A DNA stretch of 64,000 nucleotides from contig NC_030386.2 in the NCBI RefSeq assembly GCF_001625215.2, positions 36,521,296-36,585,295 on the forward strand, written 5' to 3'. The translations under genes were made by a program, and so were the position numbers. Position 1 is the stretch's first letter; every line of letters starts with the position of its first letter. The notes under the pieces were generated by a model, which saw only the letters and a program-made list of their open reading frames with translations, was not told the origin of the DNA and did not search any database. Positions 38,819 through 50,844 of the stretch are shown here, piece after piece. Origin of the DNA: Daucus carota subsp. sativus. Its lineage: Eukaryota > Streptophyta > Magnoliopsida > Apiales > Apiaceae.

Positions 38819-40200
38819 GTAGCAATTGCATTAATCAACAACAGCATTAATGAAATGGACCTTGAGTATTCAATTTAGGGTCGTTTTAGTATATTTGTTT
38901 GTGAACACACGATAATAATTAGTAATTTTTATTTGATGAAGATTTTTGTATAAAAACGGGTCCGTCATTATTAACTAATCAGAGATATAATAAGAATCTA
39001 TCACCCAATTAAAAATGGTTGATTATTTGTGTTCATGGACACACACTTAAAAAATCATTCAATTTATTTTTTGAAATTAGGAAATTTAAGTTGCAAAACA
39101 CTGAAATCGAATAATGTGAATTATGATGATTTTGTGCTTTAATTTACCAGTCGGTTGCTGTACTTATGTTTCTTGGTCCTGAAGTATTGAAATTAATCTT
39201 CTCGATTGAATGCCATGAACAAAATGAAATTTCTTCTCTTCTTGCAATCGAACTTTATTCTCCTTGTTCTCACCCTTATCACAAAATCAGCTGCATGTAA
39301 AAGAAGTATGACAAACTGTTATCCCATAACTTGATATATTTAGGCCACGTTTCGGCGTGACTACTTGTAATTGTTTAGACATCTTGATCCGTTACGGAGG
39401 ATGTTTGATTTTTTACCTATATTTTTAGAAGGTTTGATCATATATTTAAAATTGATTTTTTTTAAAATTTTTTTTTCTAAAAATATTTATGTTATATTTT
39501 ATTTAGAAAAAAATACAAAAATATTAATATTTTTATATGATCAAAACATCTAAAATTACGTGTAAAAAGTCAAACGGCTTATAAAATGGATTAGAGGGAA
39601 TATATTTTTAGCGTGTAGCTGATTCTGTATTCAGTTTCTTATTCAATATAGTAAAAACAATATTCATAATTCAAATTCGAAGTGCAACCGTATATCCTAG
39701 CCAGCTACAAGTCTACAACGTCTAAATCGCAAATATAATTCTAAGAGAAACGTTTAATTTTCTCAATTCTTCTTGCTGATAGTTTTTTATCATGAAAGTT
39801 GATTGTACATACCAATGCTGCAGAAGAGAGATTGTCTTCTTTATATTGTTTAACTCTGTGCACCTTCCTTGAGCTCCTTTATTCATATAACAACCACTTA
39901 TTCGAAGAAATATATATAGACACACACTAGAGGAGCGATCGAGGAAGGAGGTTTGCACCTTCATTGAGCCCCTTAATTTCTGCAATTATATAAATATAAT
40001 AACCACTTACAGGAAGAAATATATATCTAAACACGCTATGGGAAAGATGGATGGAGGAGCTTTGCACGTAACCTTCGTGGGTTTCTTCGTGCAAAGACAA
40101 CCTATATTAGAATTATATATAGCCGTCAACTCGTCTAGTTGCAGTACGTCAATTGACCTCGTGCATGCATAGTTGCATACTAGACTGAGACTCCATTGAT
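38819..40200. repeat. Duplicated 5' block of the lipase array (D version)
   Basis: Intron end, exon 1, leader intron and promoter of copy D align along most of their length with 48,815-49,960 (copy F version). Both hold two tandem units of about 110 bp carrying GAAGAAATATATAT and GGAGG..TTTGCAC. The D version has an extra insertion at about 39,386-39,610 absent from F. Confidence 0.8.
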
Positions 40201-40894
40201 TATTGGTATAACTAGAGCCGTCGCTCTCCGTCCCAAATTAGATAAACTCGTTGATTTATTAGACTGAGACTCCATTGATTATTGGCATAACTCGATCAAT
40301 GTCTTATTGCTGTCATATTTATCAATGGTTTTGACTTTATGCAGTGTTCATGGAATCATGGTACTGTAAAGGTAACTCGGGAAACTCCAGTGCGAACTGC
40401 ACTCACCAAACCTTCCTCAAACACTTTTGATTATTACTCATCGCGAGGCAGTTTATAGAACTTGACACGCATTTTAATGATTCTAGAAAATATAATTTAT
40501 CAAAATATTTTTAATTTTTTTTATTTAAAAATTTGATGTTTAAGATTTTATACATAAAAAGAAAATCTTAAATATTAGTTACATAATTATATTTTATAAA
40601 AATTTTAAAATACGTGCCGATTAGAGGAATTTTTTTTAAAATAAATGAGAGGAACGAAAGGAAAGGAGTATATTTTATCCATGAGATAAAGAAATCCCAT
40701 CACATGAATACTTCCTCTCGTTATACCAATTCTATAGTACATTTTAGATATATAATTTTTTTCAAAAAATATTTTAATTTGATCACATAATAAAATAATT
40801 TTTTATAATTTCTCTTTAATAAAAATAGAACATTAATATTATTATTTTGAATTTCTTTTCTCAAATTATTAATTTATATACATGGGAATTTACC
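40201..40894. other. Intergenic with Stowaway-like relics
   Basis: A repeated phrase (AGACTGAGACTCCATTGATTA at about 40,182 and 40,261) and AT-rich DNA with degenerate ends resembling Stowaway elements around 40,470-40,680. No gene is seen. Confidence 0.35.
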
Positions 40895-41560
40895 AGGTGG
40901 TCGTTGTGCATGCACACAACTTCAATTCACGGACACAGGAGTGAGCTGAAATCGTCTCATGTAAAAGATTTGTATAATATTTAAAGATTCAATAAAATAG
41001 AATTATGTAAATGTATATATAAGCTATGTCGTTAAAAGCCTATATATGCAGTCCTTTAACAAAAGTGATAACAGCAAAAACTAACTGTCGCTGTAAACCA
41101 TCAACAATTTGGATACATAAAACGGTCTCACCTTTGTTAACAAGATGATTTACAACTGAATGTAACAAGAAGGAAAGCAGAAACGCAGAGTAAAATAGAG
41201 CCTGTTGCGATTATATTAACAAGGTGCAGTACTTTAAACTCAGTATTGAGTGCGAGAATAATTGACTACACTGACTTGATCGAATATTCAAAGTGTTCAC
41301 TTGTTTATAAACTATCACCACTCGTCCTTGGGTTCTTGTCTTCACTGGCTACTCTCTTGGTACACATTTATCAGTGCTAATCATACTCTTTTTTTATTGT
41401 TCTCCAGTCTTCTATGTGAGAATAAAGTACGTAATACGTATGGAGCTTTCTAATTTATGCCTGCCATATAATTTAACTAAGCAATTGGTACTGGAATTTG
41501 CAGATAACATATCTCATTGAATTATACTCTAATCATTTTCAGTAGTGTTTTTACAACTGA
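40895..41560. repeat. Orphan promoter block related to copy E upstream DNA
   Basis: Aligns with 43,567-44,500 upstream of copy E, from GGTCGTTGTGCATGCAC through GGTCTCACCTTTGTT (leader donor) to TTATAAACTATCACCACTCG, but no hydrolase exon lies just downstream of it on the minus strand. It may be the displaced promoter of copy C. Confidence 0.65.
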
Positions 41561-42105
41561 CATGAGATCTAGGGCATTCATATATAACAGACCACACTGA
41601 AAAATATTATTTCTTTATTATAAAATAATAGTAGTTTTGTTTTTTCCCACGGTAATTGATGAGACGTAAAAGAAATATTTCTATACATTATTTTTCTTCG
41701 TTTTTTTTCCAAATAAAAATTTGACCCCAATATCTTTTATAGTATGCTAAAATTTTCAATAAAAGGCCTAGTGTCTCTCCTCGGATCACAAACACAAACA
41801 ATATTTTTATATGAGAAACACTAATACGTACAACCAGATCTGTACATCTTTTAGTTGAAAGACAATCAAAATCAGACAGACACAGAGTGCACCAAGTGCA
41901 ATTTTATTTTCAAAAAGCACGCACAAGCAAGTTACACAATCACAACAATATTATTGCACTTGAATAATTTTCTTTTCGAAAGGCAAGGAAATCTTGACAT
42001 GGCTCCTACTTCAACACTGATCACACAGCACACAGCACACAGCACACATGCCCACAGTCATACATGGGTGACTTTGGATACCATTGCAATCCTCATACAT
42101 ATAGC
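41561..42105. other. Spacer and 3' flank of lipase copy E
   Basis: AT-rich spacer. The last 250 bp are the likely 3'UTR of copy E and resemble the 3' flank of copy C. A short CACACAG run lies at about 42,029-42,048. Confidence 0.4.
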
Positions 42106-43280
42106 TTAATAAAACTCGTGTAAATTGTACTGCCAGTCAGAACTTTTTGTCCACCACTGCTCTAGTCCATGGGCATGCCAAATGCTACTGGTCGAGTTAG
42201 TTACCAGATAAGCACTTGGAATTAGGTGATATGGTTCACTGCTATATCCAAAAGCACATGATGTAACCATACTCTTGTATGAAATTTGGGTCGCCCATTT
42301 TCCGATTGTAGAAGCACCAATCATCTTCATGGTTTTCCTGTGCTTAAAGTATGGGACATACTCCAGACAAACTGGATCACGTGGATTCACGAATAGGTAA
42401 GGTGTCCAGCTCGATAACACGCTAAACTGCTTATCTTCGGTTCGGTGATGGCCCGTCAGGCTCGCTGATAGTGCAACCCTGAAAAAACTGTCCACAATTC
42501 GGACCCCTTTTTTCAGTATCTTGTTCTTGATCAGTAGCTCTAGTGCCACGGCTACTGAACTAAACGGTGGATTGAAAAGGTAAGTTTCTAGGGGAAATTT
42601 CATTTCTACCATGTTTCGCCCCGCTATTAGTGCAATAGCCGAACCCAAAGAATGTCCTGCCAGCCATACATCTTCGGCACCAAATTCATCCACTTGTTTT
42701 TTGACGACTTTTAATGCCTTTTCAGCTCGGGAACAGTCCTGAAGTTTGTTTGGGACGCATAAGACCTTGAGATCCATATGGATATCTCGTAATATTGTTC
42801 CCAGTTCAAGTAGTGTTCCTCGGAATGCAATTACATATCGTGGAGGGTGCAGTGTGGAATATTTGTTTAGTGGGGATTTGAACTTGTAGATGGCTCCGAA
42901 TATTGACTTATCTTTATCATCTAGGATCACTTGCTGTAGTTCAAAGTTAAAAGTCTCGTACCATGCCGGCGCTAGAGCATCGCCGCCAACTTCCCGATTG
43001 TTCTGACGATCTCTTTCCAGAATGTAGACGCCTTGAACTAGGCTAGCAGCAATCGATGCTCGGTGGCCTGTGTTATTCCTGAAAAACAAATGCACATACA
43101 TGCAATTGATTATCTAAGTACTTGCACAAGACCTAATTATCCTCCTGCAGTAGCAAAGCAGTTATGGAAACAATTGATACGACTGCAGTATCATAAACTA
43201 TTTGGGTTTTTGATTTACCAGTCGACTGCAGTTATGTGTGCAGGTCCTCAAAGGTGGAAAAATTCTGTTTGACATGCCAT
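42106..43280 (-). pseudogene. Lipase array copy E, nonsense codon in exon 1, exon 2 intact
   Basis: Exon 1 (43280-43219) and exon 2 (43078-42106) have normal lengths (62 + 973 nt, 344 codons) and normal splice sites. However, codon 11, a conserved serine (TCA/TCG/TCT in A, B and C), is TGA. Exon 2 is open throughout and keeps WLAGHSLGSAIAL and the Asp and His regions. An ATG at 43101 within the intron reads straight into exon 2 (MYVHLFFRNNTGHRAS), so an intron-retained or internally initiated transcript could still make a 331-residue enzyme. It is therefore either a very young pseudogene or a gene with a new start. Confidence 0.75.
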
Positions 43281-43842
43281 TAAGCTAGCAAAAATGGACC
43301 TGGTTTTTCCTTTTTGTCAAACTCCTTTCCTCTTGCCGCTTAACAGATTCTTCTTCAAATACAAATTCGAGCTGCTGCATGAGAAAAAGCCATCAATACT
43401 CTCATCATTACTACTTGTAAAATTAAATATGAGCTGCTTGGATCATCTGATTTCAATCACGTAAGTATTTATCTGCACATAATAACGAGTTCAGTATAAA
43501 TAATTCGGATCTTTTTCCTTTTTATGGAGATAGTATAGCTACATATAATAATTACTAATATAATACTCTGTGGTCGTTGTGCATGCACCTTCAACTGATC
43601 ATATCAACAGCTAGAGCACAAAATTGTTATACGAAAAGTACTACTGCAACTTCATGTCATGTCATGTAAACGATTTGCAATATTTAAAACATTCAATAAA
43701 ATTCAATATGTAAATGTCTATATAAGCTATATACATATCATCAAAAGGCTTTATATATGGTCCTTTAACAAAACTGATAACATCAAAAACTAATAATCTT
43801 TACTATAAAGAATGTGAAAGACTCTGACCGTTTTAATATATA
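43281..43842. other. Leader intron and promoter of copy E
   Basis: Contains the conserved leader-intron acceptor (GCAGCTCG on the minus strand near 43,373) and AT-rich promoter DNA aligned in part with 40,895-41,100. Confidence 0.45.
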
Positions 43843-44077
43843 GGGGCCGTTTGGGTTAACTTAAAAAAAACTACTTATTGCATGCTTATAGTAAAGAAGT
43901 GGAGTAGAAGTGAGAAGTAAATAAATTAATAAAGTATTTGGAAAAGAAGCAGAAGTTGTGAGAGAGAAGCTAGCATTCTCAGCTTATTAAAAGTGCTAGC
44001 TTCTACTTCTTTACACAAACGGATCAAGAAAAGTAAAAGCCAGTAGCAGTTTCCGCTTCTTTTAGACAAACACCACC
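43843..44077. mobile_element. MITE, GGGGCCGTTTGG family, copy 3
   Basis: Starts GGGGCCGTTTGGG, ends GACAAACACCACC, 235 bp, flanked by ATA on both sides (43840-43842, 44078-44080). The paralogous promoter block at about 41,095 lacks it, which serves as an empty site. Confidence 0.85.
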
Positions 44078-45751
44078 ATAAACTATCGGCATTGTGGATA
44101 AAATTAACGGTCTCACCTTTGTTGATAAGATGATTTGCGACTGAAACTGTATCATGAGTACGTATACGAAAACATTAGAGGGAGGACAACGAAAGAAGAA
44201 GGAAAGCAGAAACGTAGTAAAATATATAGAGCCTGTGTTGCGATTACATTAACAAGTTGCACTACTTTAAACTCAGTATTCACTGCGTGCATAATTGACT
44301 ACACTGACTTGATCGAATCAAAGTGATCACTTGTTTATAAACTATCATCACTCGTCATGCATCTTGGCTTCTTGTCTTCACTAGCTACTCACTTGGAACA
44401 TTTCTCGGCACTACTAATTATATTTTCTATTGTACATATTTCTACACTTATGCCTGGCCATCTAATTAATTTAACAAAGCAACTGACATAGGTTTTTCAG
44501 ATAACATATCTCATTATACACATCCTCTTCGAGTCCATAAATCAAATAAATTTTGAATCATTCCTTAAGGCTTCAAGTCCAAGCGAATAATTAATATGAC
44601 ATATATCGATATAAAATTACTGCCAATTATTGGCTTTAAGCACCAACCCTAATATCTTGTTATAAAAATATTCATATTTAATAAACTAACTGATACACGA
44701 TGTTCTACCCTCTCGCAAGTTGCTTGCTACCATTTCGTATGGTATTCTTTTCATCTCTACCGGTTTACTTATTAATCTTGTTATGTTTACCAAATTTTAA
44801 TGTGAGCCACTAGCTTAATTGTGACAACCGAGCTCCATTTTTGGCTTTATTGGTATTTTTTTAAGATTATATGTGATGATTGGGTTGACTGCTAGTCCTA
44901 GAAGCCTGTGATACGTCAAATATGTGAATGAATTGACGGGAGAAGACCCTAGTCAACTATTCCCCACTTCCGGAACAATGTATTTACATGTCTCATCCGT
45001 GATACATTAAGGCTGGAAATTAATAAAGTAAAGGGAAAACAGGTTGACATAAAATAAATATTAGTCTTTTCAAAATGTAAAAATTGGAGTGAAACTATTT
45101 CTTAATCTCCCCCTGCAGGATGTGTAAGAACAATATATTATTTATTATAATATTAATATTATATTAAAATACTTGGAAATTAATAAGGATATATTCATAA
45201 TACAAAATATTTGTTAAATTAAACCCATCAGCTATTTTCTTCTTCATTGTGGAGTGTAAGCTTTGTTTTTGAGATGAAAGTTTATAAAAATTTCACTATG
45301 TAAGTATATAGTTACTTTTACTTGATTTTATCTTTCGATCTCTTATAAAACTTGAGATCGAGCAACTTTTAATTCGTTAATATATCCAAAAGGATGATGC
45401 ATATTTTCTGAGAAAAAAAAGATATATATATATATATATATAAAATATGTTTTAAACCAATTAATGCCCCAGCACTCTCATCTACTTAATTGTGATTCTT
45501 GAATACTTAAATAGTTCTTGGTATCCATCCCTCTCATCCACTTGTATTTCTCGAATAGTTATTGGCATCCATCTATCATGATATGACTCTCTCTTGCTTT
45601 TACTACTCTTTTCTTGTGCATATTAGATGCTAGCTAACACAAAGCATAAGTTGTCTGGTACCATATTCATTATGGGTACAGAAGCAGTACTTCCAACTCC
45701 CAACCGCAAAAATAAGCAACTAAGAAATTTGTACTTCAGTTTTATCTTTTA
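44078..45751. other. Distal promoter of copy E and spacer
   Basis: Up to about 44,500 it is the duplicated promoter block. Beyond this is AT-rich spacer with an (AT)n run at about 45,421-45,441. No gene is seen. Confidence 0.4.
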
Positions 45752-46165
45752 GGGCAAACCCAGCAGTGATCCAAAAATCTAAATTTGGGGCAGATTACCC
45801 CAAATTCTTCTCCAGCAGTGATCCAAAAAGTGATCCAAATTTGGATCAATGAATAGTACTGATCCAAATTTGGATCACCTACTTTATTATAAATAATGAT
45901 TTTATTGTTTAAAAAAGAGTACAATACATGCATAAATTAAAAGTACATAAAATGCAAATAATATAATATAAGTAGTTAATAATGATTAAACATTAAATTT
46001 AAGATTATATAGTTTAATATGAAATTTATGTAATATAATATACAAAAGATAATTTGGATCAGAATTTGGATCACGCTGCTGGAGTTGGTGAGAAATTTGG
46101 ATCAGAATTTGGATCAGTTGGTGATCCAAATTTGGATTTTTGGATCTCGACTGCTGGAGATGGCC
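45752..46165. mobile_element. MITE with GGCCATCTCCAGCAGT ends
   Basis: The right end, complemented, reads GGCCATCTCCAGCAGTCGAG. The left end reads GGGCAAACCCAGCAGTGATC. Both ends carry multiple ATCCAAATTTGGAT palindromic units, giving strong foldback potential. No clear target duplication was found and there is no coding frame. Confidence 0.7.
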
Positions 46166-46767
46166 AAGCTCAAAGTTATCTAAACCCGCACTAATTTTAT
46201 AAGATGAGATGCATTTGAATCCATAAAATTTCTTATTTTATAAATTAAACAAATATCATTTTATCTCTTGAAAATATAAAACTTACAAATTCATGACAAA
46301 CACAAAACAAGAACACTGGCCAGGCAACAATAACTCCAAAAAAAAAGAAAAACGTAGACTGTTATACCCAAATGAATTGACATTGGCCTAACTTATAAAA
46401 TATAATTTATTTATTTATTTTAAATTATATTTAAATTCATACAAATTATATATATATATATTATATTTGTTTAATTATTTAAATAATTCGGTTCGGTTTT
46501 TTTAACAACTGTTCGGGCTTTAGTTTTCAATTTTTTCTTTTGCTCAATTTTTTAACAACTGTTCGGTTTTGATTTTTTTTTTTTTCCATTTTTTGCTGAG
46601 TCCTGTTGGTGGCAATGAGTATAGGTAATAACCCACAAACAATTTCAGTACCTTTAAAATCAGGTGGAATTGCAAGACGTGGAGGTAGCTGTCACTGCAA
46701 CAAACAGGGGATCATTACAACCACGGATAGCATATTGGCATGGCATCACAGATCACAATATTATTAT
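46166..46767. other. Intergenic
   Basis: AT-rich and homopolymer-rich DNA with no recognisable feature. Confidence 0.4.
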
Positions 46768-47176
46768 GCCCATCACATATAGCCCTACTGAAACTTCTGT
46801 ACCAGGGTCTCCCAGTTGGTGCTTTCTGTCCACACTGCGCTAGTGCATGCACATCCCTAGTCTTTGGGCTCTTATACTTATTAGTCACTAGGTAAGCCAT
46901 CTGAATCAGGTGTTCTATACCCCAATGCACATGATATTGTAGCTCTACTCCCCAATGTTATAATTTATTAGGTCGCACATTTTCCAATTCTAAAAGTACC
47001 AAGTAATGAACTTCAGTGTCTTCCTGTGCTTAAAGTATGGCATACACTCCGAACAGATCAGATCACGTGGATTCACAATTAGATACGGTATACGGTGTCC
47101 AACTCGATAGCACACTCAACTGACTATGATCATCATATGGTGATGGCTCGTTAGACTCACTGCAGCTAGTCCAGCC
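46768..47176 (-). pseudogene. Lipase array copy H, 3' remnant
   Basis: About 410 bp align to the 3' third of exon 2 of copies C and E, with recognisable pieces such as VHALAQ, MAYLVTNK and the ICSEYIPYF region, but there are several small insertions and frame changes. Homology stops near 47,176, so the 5' two thirds are lost. It is the most decayed copy in the array and so probably its oldest casualty. Confidence 0.75.
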
Positions 47177-47789
47177 TACAGTACTACTTGGTATGTTCGA
47201 TAAAGGGTAGATCTATAGTCTCCAGTTGCCCACGCCAAACTCATCCCTCTTTTATTTTATTCTTCACGTCCAGGATTAGATTGTTTAATTACTACTTACA
47301 TTTTTTTTTAATTAGATATAGACGCAGTTTGTGTTATCTTATTTTTCACAAAGTTACTTAAATGTTTGCGGAAAAGAATGGAGAAGATTACTTTTTTTAG
47401 AAAATATATTACTTATTTATGAATATAATGAATGTTAAACCCTTATAATTAAAAGTATTTAAAATCATTAAATATTAAACAAATATAAATTTTCTTGAAA
47501 TAAGTTTTTATTGTCATAATTAAGATGACCAAACCTGCCCATGACACATAAAACATTAAAAAAAGTTAGCGCAGAAAACATAATAAAATCAAAAGCATGT
47601 AAAATAAAAGAACCATTTATTAATGATAACAGACACAATTACAACATTGTACAAACCGATATACACGTATAAAAATACATTTTATTTGAGGCATGTACAA
47701 ATATATAAGTTTCTAACTAACACCAACATTGTAACGTATGAGCCCAACAGGTATCAGATGATTAAAAGATTACAGGTGGTGCACCATGG
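47177..47789. other. Spacer and 3' flank of lipase copy F
   Basis: AT-rich spacer. The last 200 bp resemble the 3' flank of copy G. No gene is seen. Confidence 0.4.
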
Positions 47790-48938
47790 CTAGTACCTGT
47801 GCAACTCGGGCTGGCAACTAAAACACTGTGTCCACCACTGAGCAACTCCATGAGCTTCCTTCAAGTTTTGGCTCCCACTCTTATTGATCACCAGATTAGC
47901 TGTTGGAAGCAGATGAAATGGTTCTGCAGTACGGCTACCCAATGCATACTTAGCTAAACTCCTGGTTGAAACTTTGGTCGCAGCCTTTGCAATTCTAGCA
48001 CCACGAGGTCCCCAACGCGCCATTCTGTACCTGTTCTTAAAGTAGCCAATATACTCGGAACAAATTGGATCATCTTCATTCACACATAAGTATGGAGCCC
48101 AAATGGATAACTGCGTGAACTTATTTTCTACTTGAGTCCTCTGTTCATCGTCCATCACGACCTTTGATAGTACAGCCTTGGCTACAGACCATGCAATTCT
48201 TATCCCACTCCTTTCTCTACGGCTCAGCTTGATGTGCTCTAGTGGTATTGAAACAAACGGTGGGTTCAAAAGGTAAGTTTCTAGGGGAATTCCTATTTTT
48301 GCCATGTCTCGCCCCACTGTGAGTGCAATAGCTGACCCCAGAGAATGGCCAGCCAGCCACACAGTATTCGCGCCAGCATTAATATTATCCACTAATATTT
48401 CCACAACTTTAGATGTTACTTCAGCTCGGAAGCTTTTTGTGAGTTTCTGCTTGAGTAAAATCTTGGGATCAAGTTTGAAATCTTGATACATTGTCTCGGG
48501 TTCGATGACTGTGCCTCGTAGCGCAACCACACAGCGGGGAGGGTGCCATTGCCCGAATGTGTCTGTCGGAAGTTTAAACTTGTAGATGGCTCCATATATT
48601 GAGGAATCAGATGGATCGATTAGTGTTTCTTCAAGTTGGAAATGGAAAGATTCCCACCATAGAGGCGCTAAAGCTTGGAGGCCTGTTCGACTCTGTCTAC
48701 GATCTCGTTCCATAGCATAGACCCCTTGAACTAAGCTAGCAGCCACTGTTATTCGGTGATGTGTGTAACTCCTTCAAAATAATAGGTAGTATATAAATGC
48801 AAATCTTATATTAGTAGTCATTGCATTAATCAACAACAGCATCAATGAAATGGACCTTGAGTATTCAATTTAGGGTCTTTTTAGTATTTGTTCGTCAACA
48901 CACAATAATAAGAATCTGTCATCTAACAAAATTGTTGG

Positions 48939-48981
<43 letters not shown>

Positions 48982-49172
48982 CGCGCGCGCGCGCGCTCAT
49001 GGACACACTTAAAAATCATTAATTTATTTTTTGAAATTAGAAAATTTAAGTTGCAAAACACTGAAATCGAATGATGTGAATTATGATGATTTTGGGCTTT
49101 AATTTACCAGTCGGTTGCTGCACTTATGTTTCTTGGTCCTGAAGTATTGAAATCTTCTGGATTGAATGCCAT
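47790..49172 (-). CDS. Lipase array copy F, At4g10955-like alpha/beta-hydrolase
   Basis: Exons 49172-49108 and 48771-47790 (minus) encode 348 residues. Exon 1 reads MAFNPEDFNTSGPRNISAATD, with the split Trp codon TG|G. Exon 2 starts SYTHHRITVAASLVQGVYAM. GHSLG is in WLAGHSLGSAIALTVGRD, the Asp region is VNEDDPICSEYIGYF and the His region FHLLPTANL. Splice sites are GT-AG and no stop is seen, so it looks functional. The intron (48772-49107) contains a compound AT/GC microsatellite. Copy G is its closest sister. The upstream block is duplicated at copy D. Confidence 0.9.
48941..48996. repeat. Compound microsatellite (AT)n-(GC)n
   Basis: About 18 AT units followed by GTGTGCGC...GC inside the intron of copy F. 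The same intron position in copy D has no such run, so it grew after the duplication. Alternating purine-pyrimidine DNA of this kind can form Z-DNA or cruciforms. Confidence 0.9.
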
Positions 49173-50031
49173 GAAAGTACAAAATGAAATTTCTTCTCTT
49201 CTTGTAATCGAACTTTATTCTCCTTGTTCTCACCTTAGATCACAAAATCAGCTGCATGTAAAAGAAGTAGACAAACAGTTATCCCATAACTTGATATATT
49301 TAGGCCACGTTTTGGCGTGACTACTTCGCTTAGACATCACCAATTCACGAGTTCTTATTCAGTATAGTAAAAATAATATTTATAATTCAAATTCGAAGTG
49401 CAACAGTATATCCTAGCTAGCTGTAACGTCTAAATGGCAAATATAATTTTAAGAAAAACGTTTAAATTTCTCACTTCTTGCTGATGGTTTTTTATCATGA
49501 AAGTTGATTGTACGTACCGATATATACTGCAGAAGAGAGAATATTGATGTCTTACTTATATTGTTTAACTCTTTGCACCTTATTCCTTGAGCTCCTTTAT
49601 TCATATAACAACCACTTATTCGAAGAAATATATATAGAGACACACTAGAGGAGGGATCGAGGAAGGAGGTTTGCACCTTCACTGAGGCCCTTAATTTCTG
49701 CAATTATATAAATATAATAACAACTTACGGGAAGAAATATATAACTAAACACGCTATGGGAGAGATGGATGGAGGAGGTTTGCACGTAACTTTTCTTGGG
49801 TTTCTTCATGCATGAACTAATTCAACCTATAAGAAGAAATATATATTAGAATTATATAATATGCATGACGGTCTAGTTGCAGTACGTCTATTACCTCGTG
49901 TATGCATACTAGACTGGGACTCCATTGATTATTGGTCGAACCAAAGTCGTCGTCGCTTACGCATAGTAATACTAATCATCTAGAGTTCTGCTTGTCGTCA
50001 CCGGAATGCAGACTTGTTCCCGTGTTGGAGC
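49173..50031. repeat. Duplicated 5' block of the lipase array (F version)
   Basis: Leader intron (acceptor CATGCAG near 49,250; donor GTACGTAC near 49,518) and promoter of copy F, aligned to 39,217-40,200 upstream of D and in part to 53,130-53,960 plus 59,331-59,470 upstream of G. It carries an empty site for the Helitron at 49717/49718. Confidence 0.75.
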
Positions 50032-50216
50032 CAGGGGTGGATCTAGACCCAAAATTTTAGGGGGACACCAAGCAAATTTTCGGAAAAAACCTATATATTT
50101 TCAAATTTTGGGGGGACACTTATATAATTTTGTAAAATTTAGAATGGTGAAAAAGTGTAAAAAAAAGTTTTAGGGGGGCACGTGTCCCCCCGTGCCTCTT
50201 CCTAGATCCGCCCCTG
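50032..50216. mobile_element. hAT-type MITE with perfect 8-bp TSD
   Basis: 185 bp with ends CAGGGGTGGATCTAG and CTAGATCCGCCCCTG, flanked by exact 8-bp repeats GTTGGAGC (50024-50031 and 50217-50224). Eight-bp duplications and CA-GGGGCGGA ends fit hAT. An older relative lies at 27055. Confidence 0.92.
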
Positions 50217-50224
50217 GTTGGAGC

Positions 50225-50643
50225 CCACAGAGACAGAGCTAGGTGAAGCATTATACACATGCAAAATGTATAATATTATAGATCGAAAAATTACATATTT
50301 TGAGGTTTTGGGGTAGGGTTCATTAACGGTTTCAACTTTCAAGCAATCGAACTGGATCCATAAAATTATAAATTCAAATAGTAAAATTCTAAAAACTGAT
50401 CGGAATTATTTAGTGTAAAAACGGAACCAAAACCAAATCATAAATTTTGGTTTGATTCGGTTCGGAATCAAAAAACCAAAATTTTAATTGTATATTATAT
50501 TTATTTATTTTGTTTAAATTTTTTATCCTATATTCATTTACTTAAGAAATATATTTTCTACAGGAACTGATAGAAAATTCACACGAACGTGCTAAATTTT
50601 CGTTATCATCATATGTAAAAGCTGTTTCATTTAATAATAATTA
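50225..50643. other. Intergenic
   Basis: AT-rich DNA with no recognisable feature. Confidence 0.4.
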
Positions 50644-50835
50644 GGGTTTGTCTGGTGTGTGCCCATGGGCACACATTATACACTAAAATTGATGTTTTTG
50701 GTGGATTTTGATTGGTGGACTTGATGTAAATGCAGGGGGTCATCCTTATTTATGATTAGGTGACCAATAAAAATGCACCAAACTCATAGGAGTTAGCGCT
50801 TATTGTGTGCCCATGGGCACACCATAGAAAAACCG
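50644..50835. mobile_element. Mutator-like MITE with perfect 9-bp TSD
   Basis: 192 bp with about 33-bp inverted ends that include TGTGCCCATGGGCACA, itself a palindrome. It is flanked by exact TAATAATTA at 50635-50643 and 50836-50844. It is non-coding. Confidence 0.9.
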
Positions 50836-50844
50836 TAATAATTA

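Larger units (their letters stand above)
37308..39216 (-). pseudogene. Lipase array copy D, 5' remnant with the body deleted
   Basis: Only the first 35 bp or so of exon 2 (37342-37308, encoding HHRITVAA-like sequence as in copies F and G) and exon 1 (39216-39148) remain, separated by an intron blown up by nested transposons. Exon 1 has a 4-bp insertion relative to F and an early TAA. The body is missing. At about 37,300 the remnant abuts the exon 1 region of copy C, marking a deletion or unequal-crossover junction. Confidence 0.8.

Noticed and set aside
48941-48996. Regulatory Z-DNA element
   Set aside because: The alternating run could form Z-DNA, but it is simply an expanded intronic microsatellite, absent in the paralogue. 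No evidence of function.
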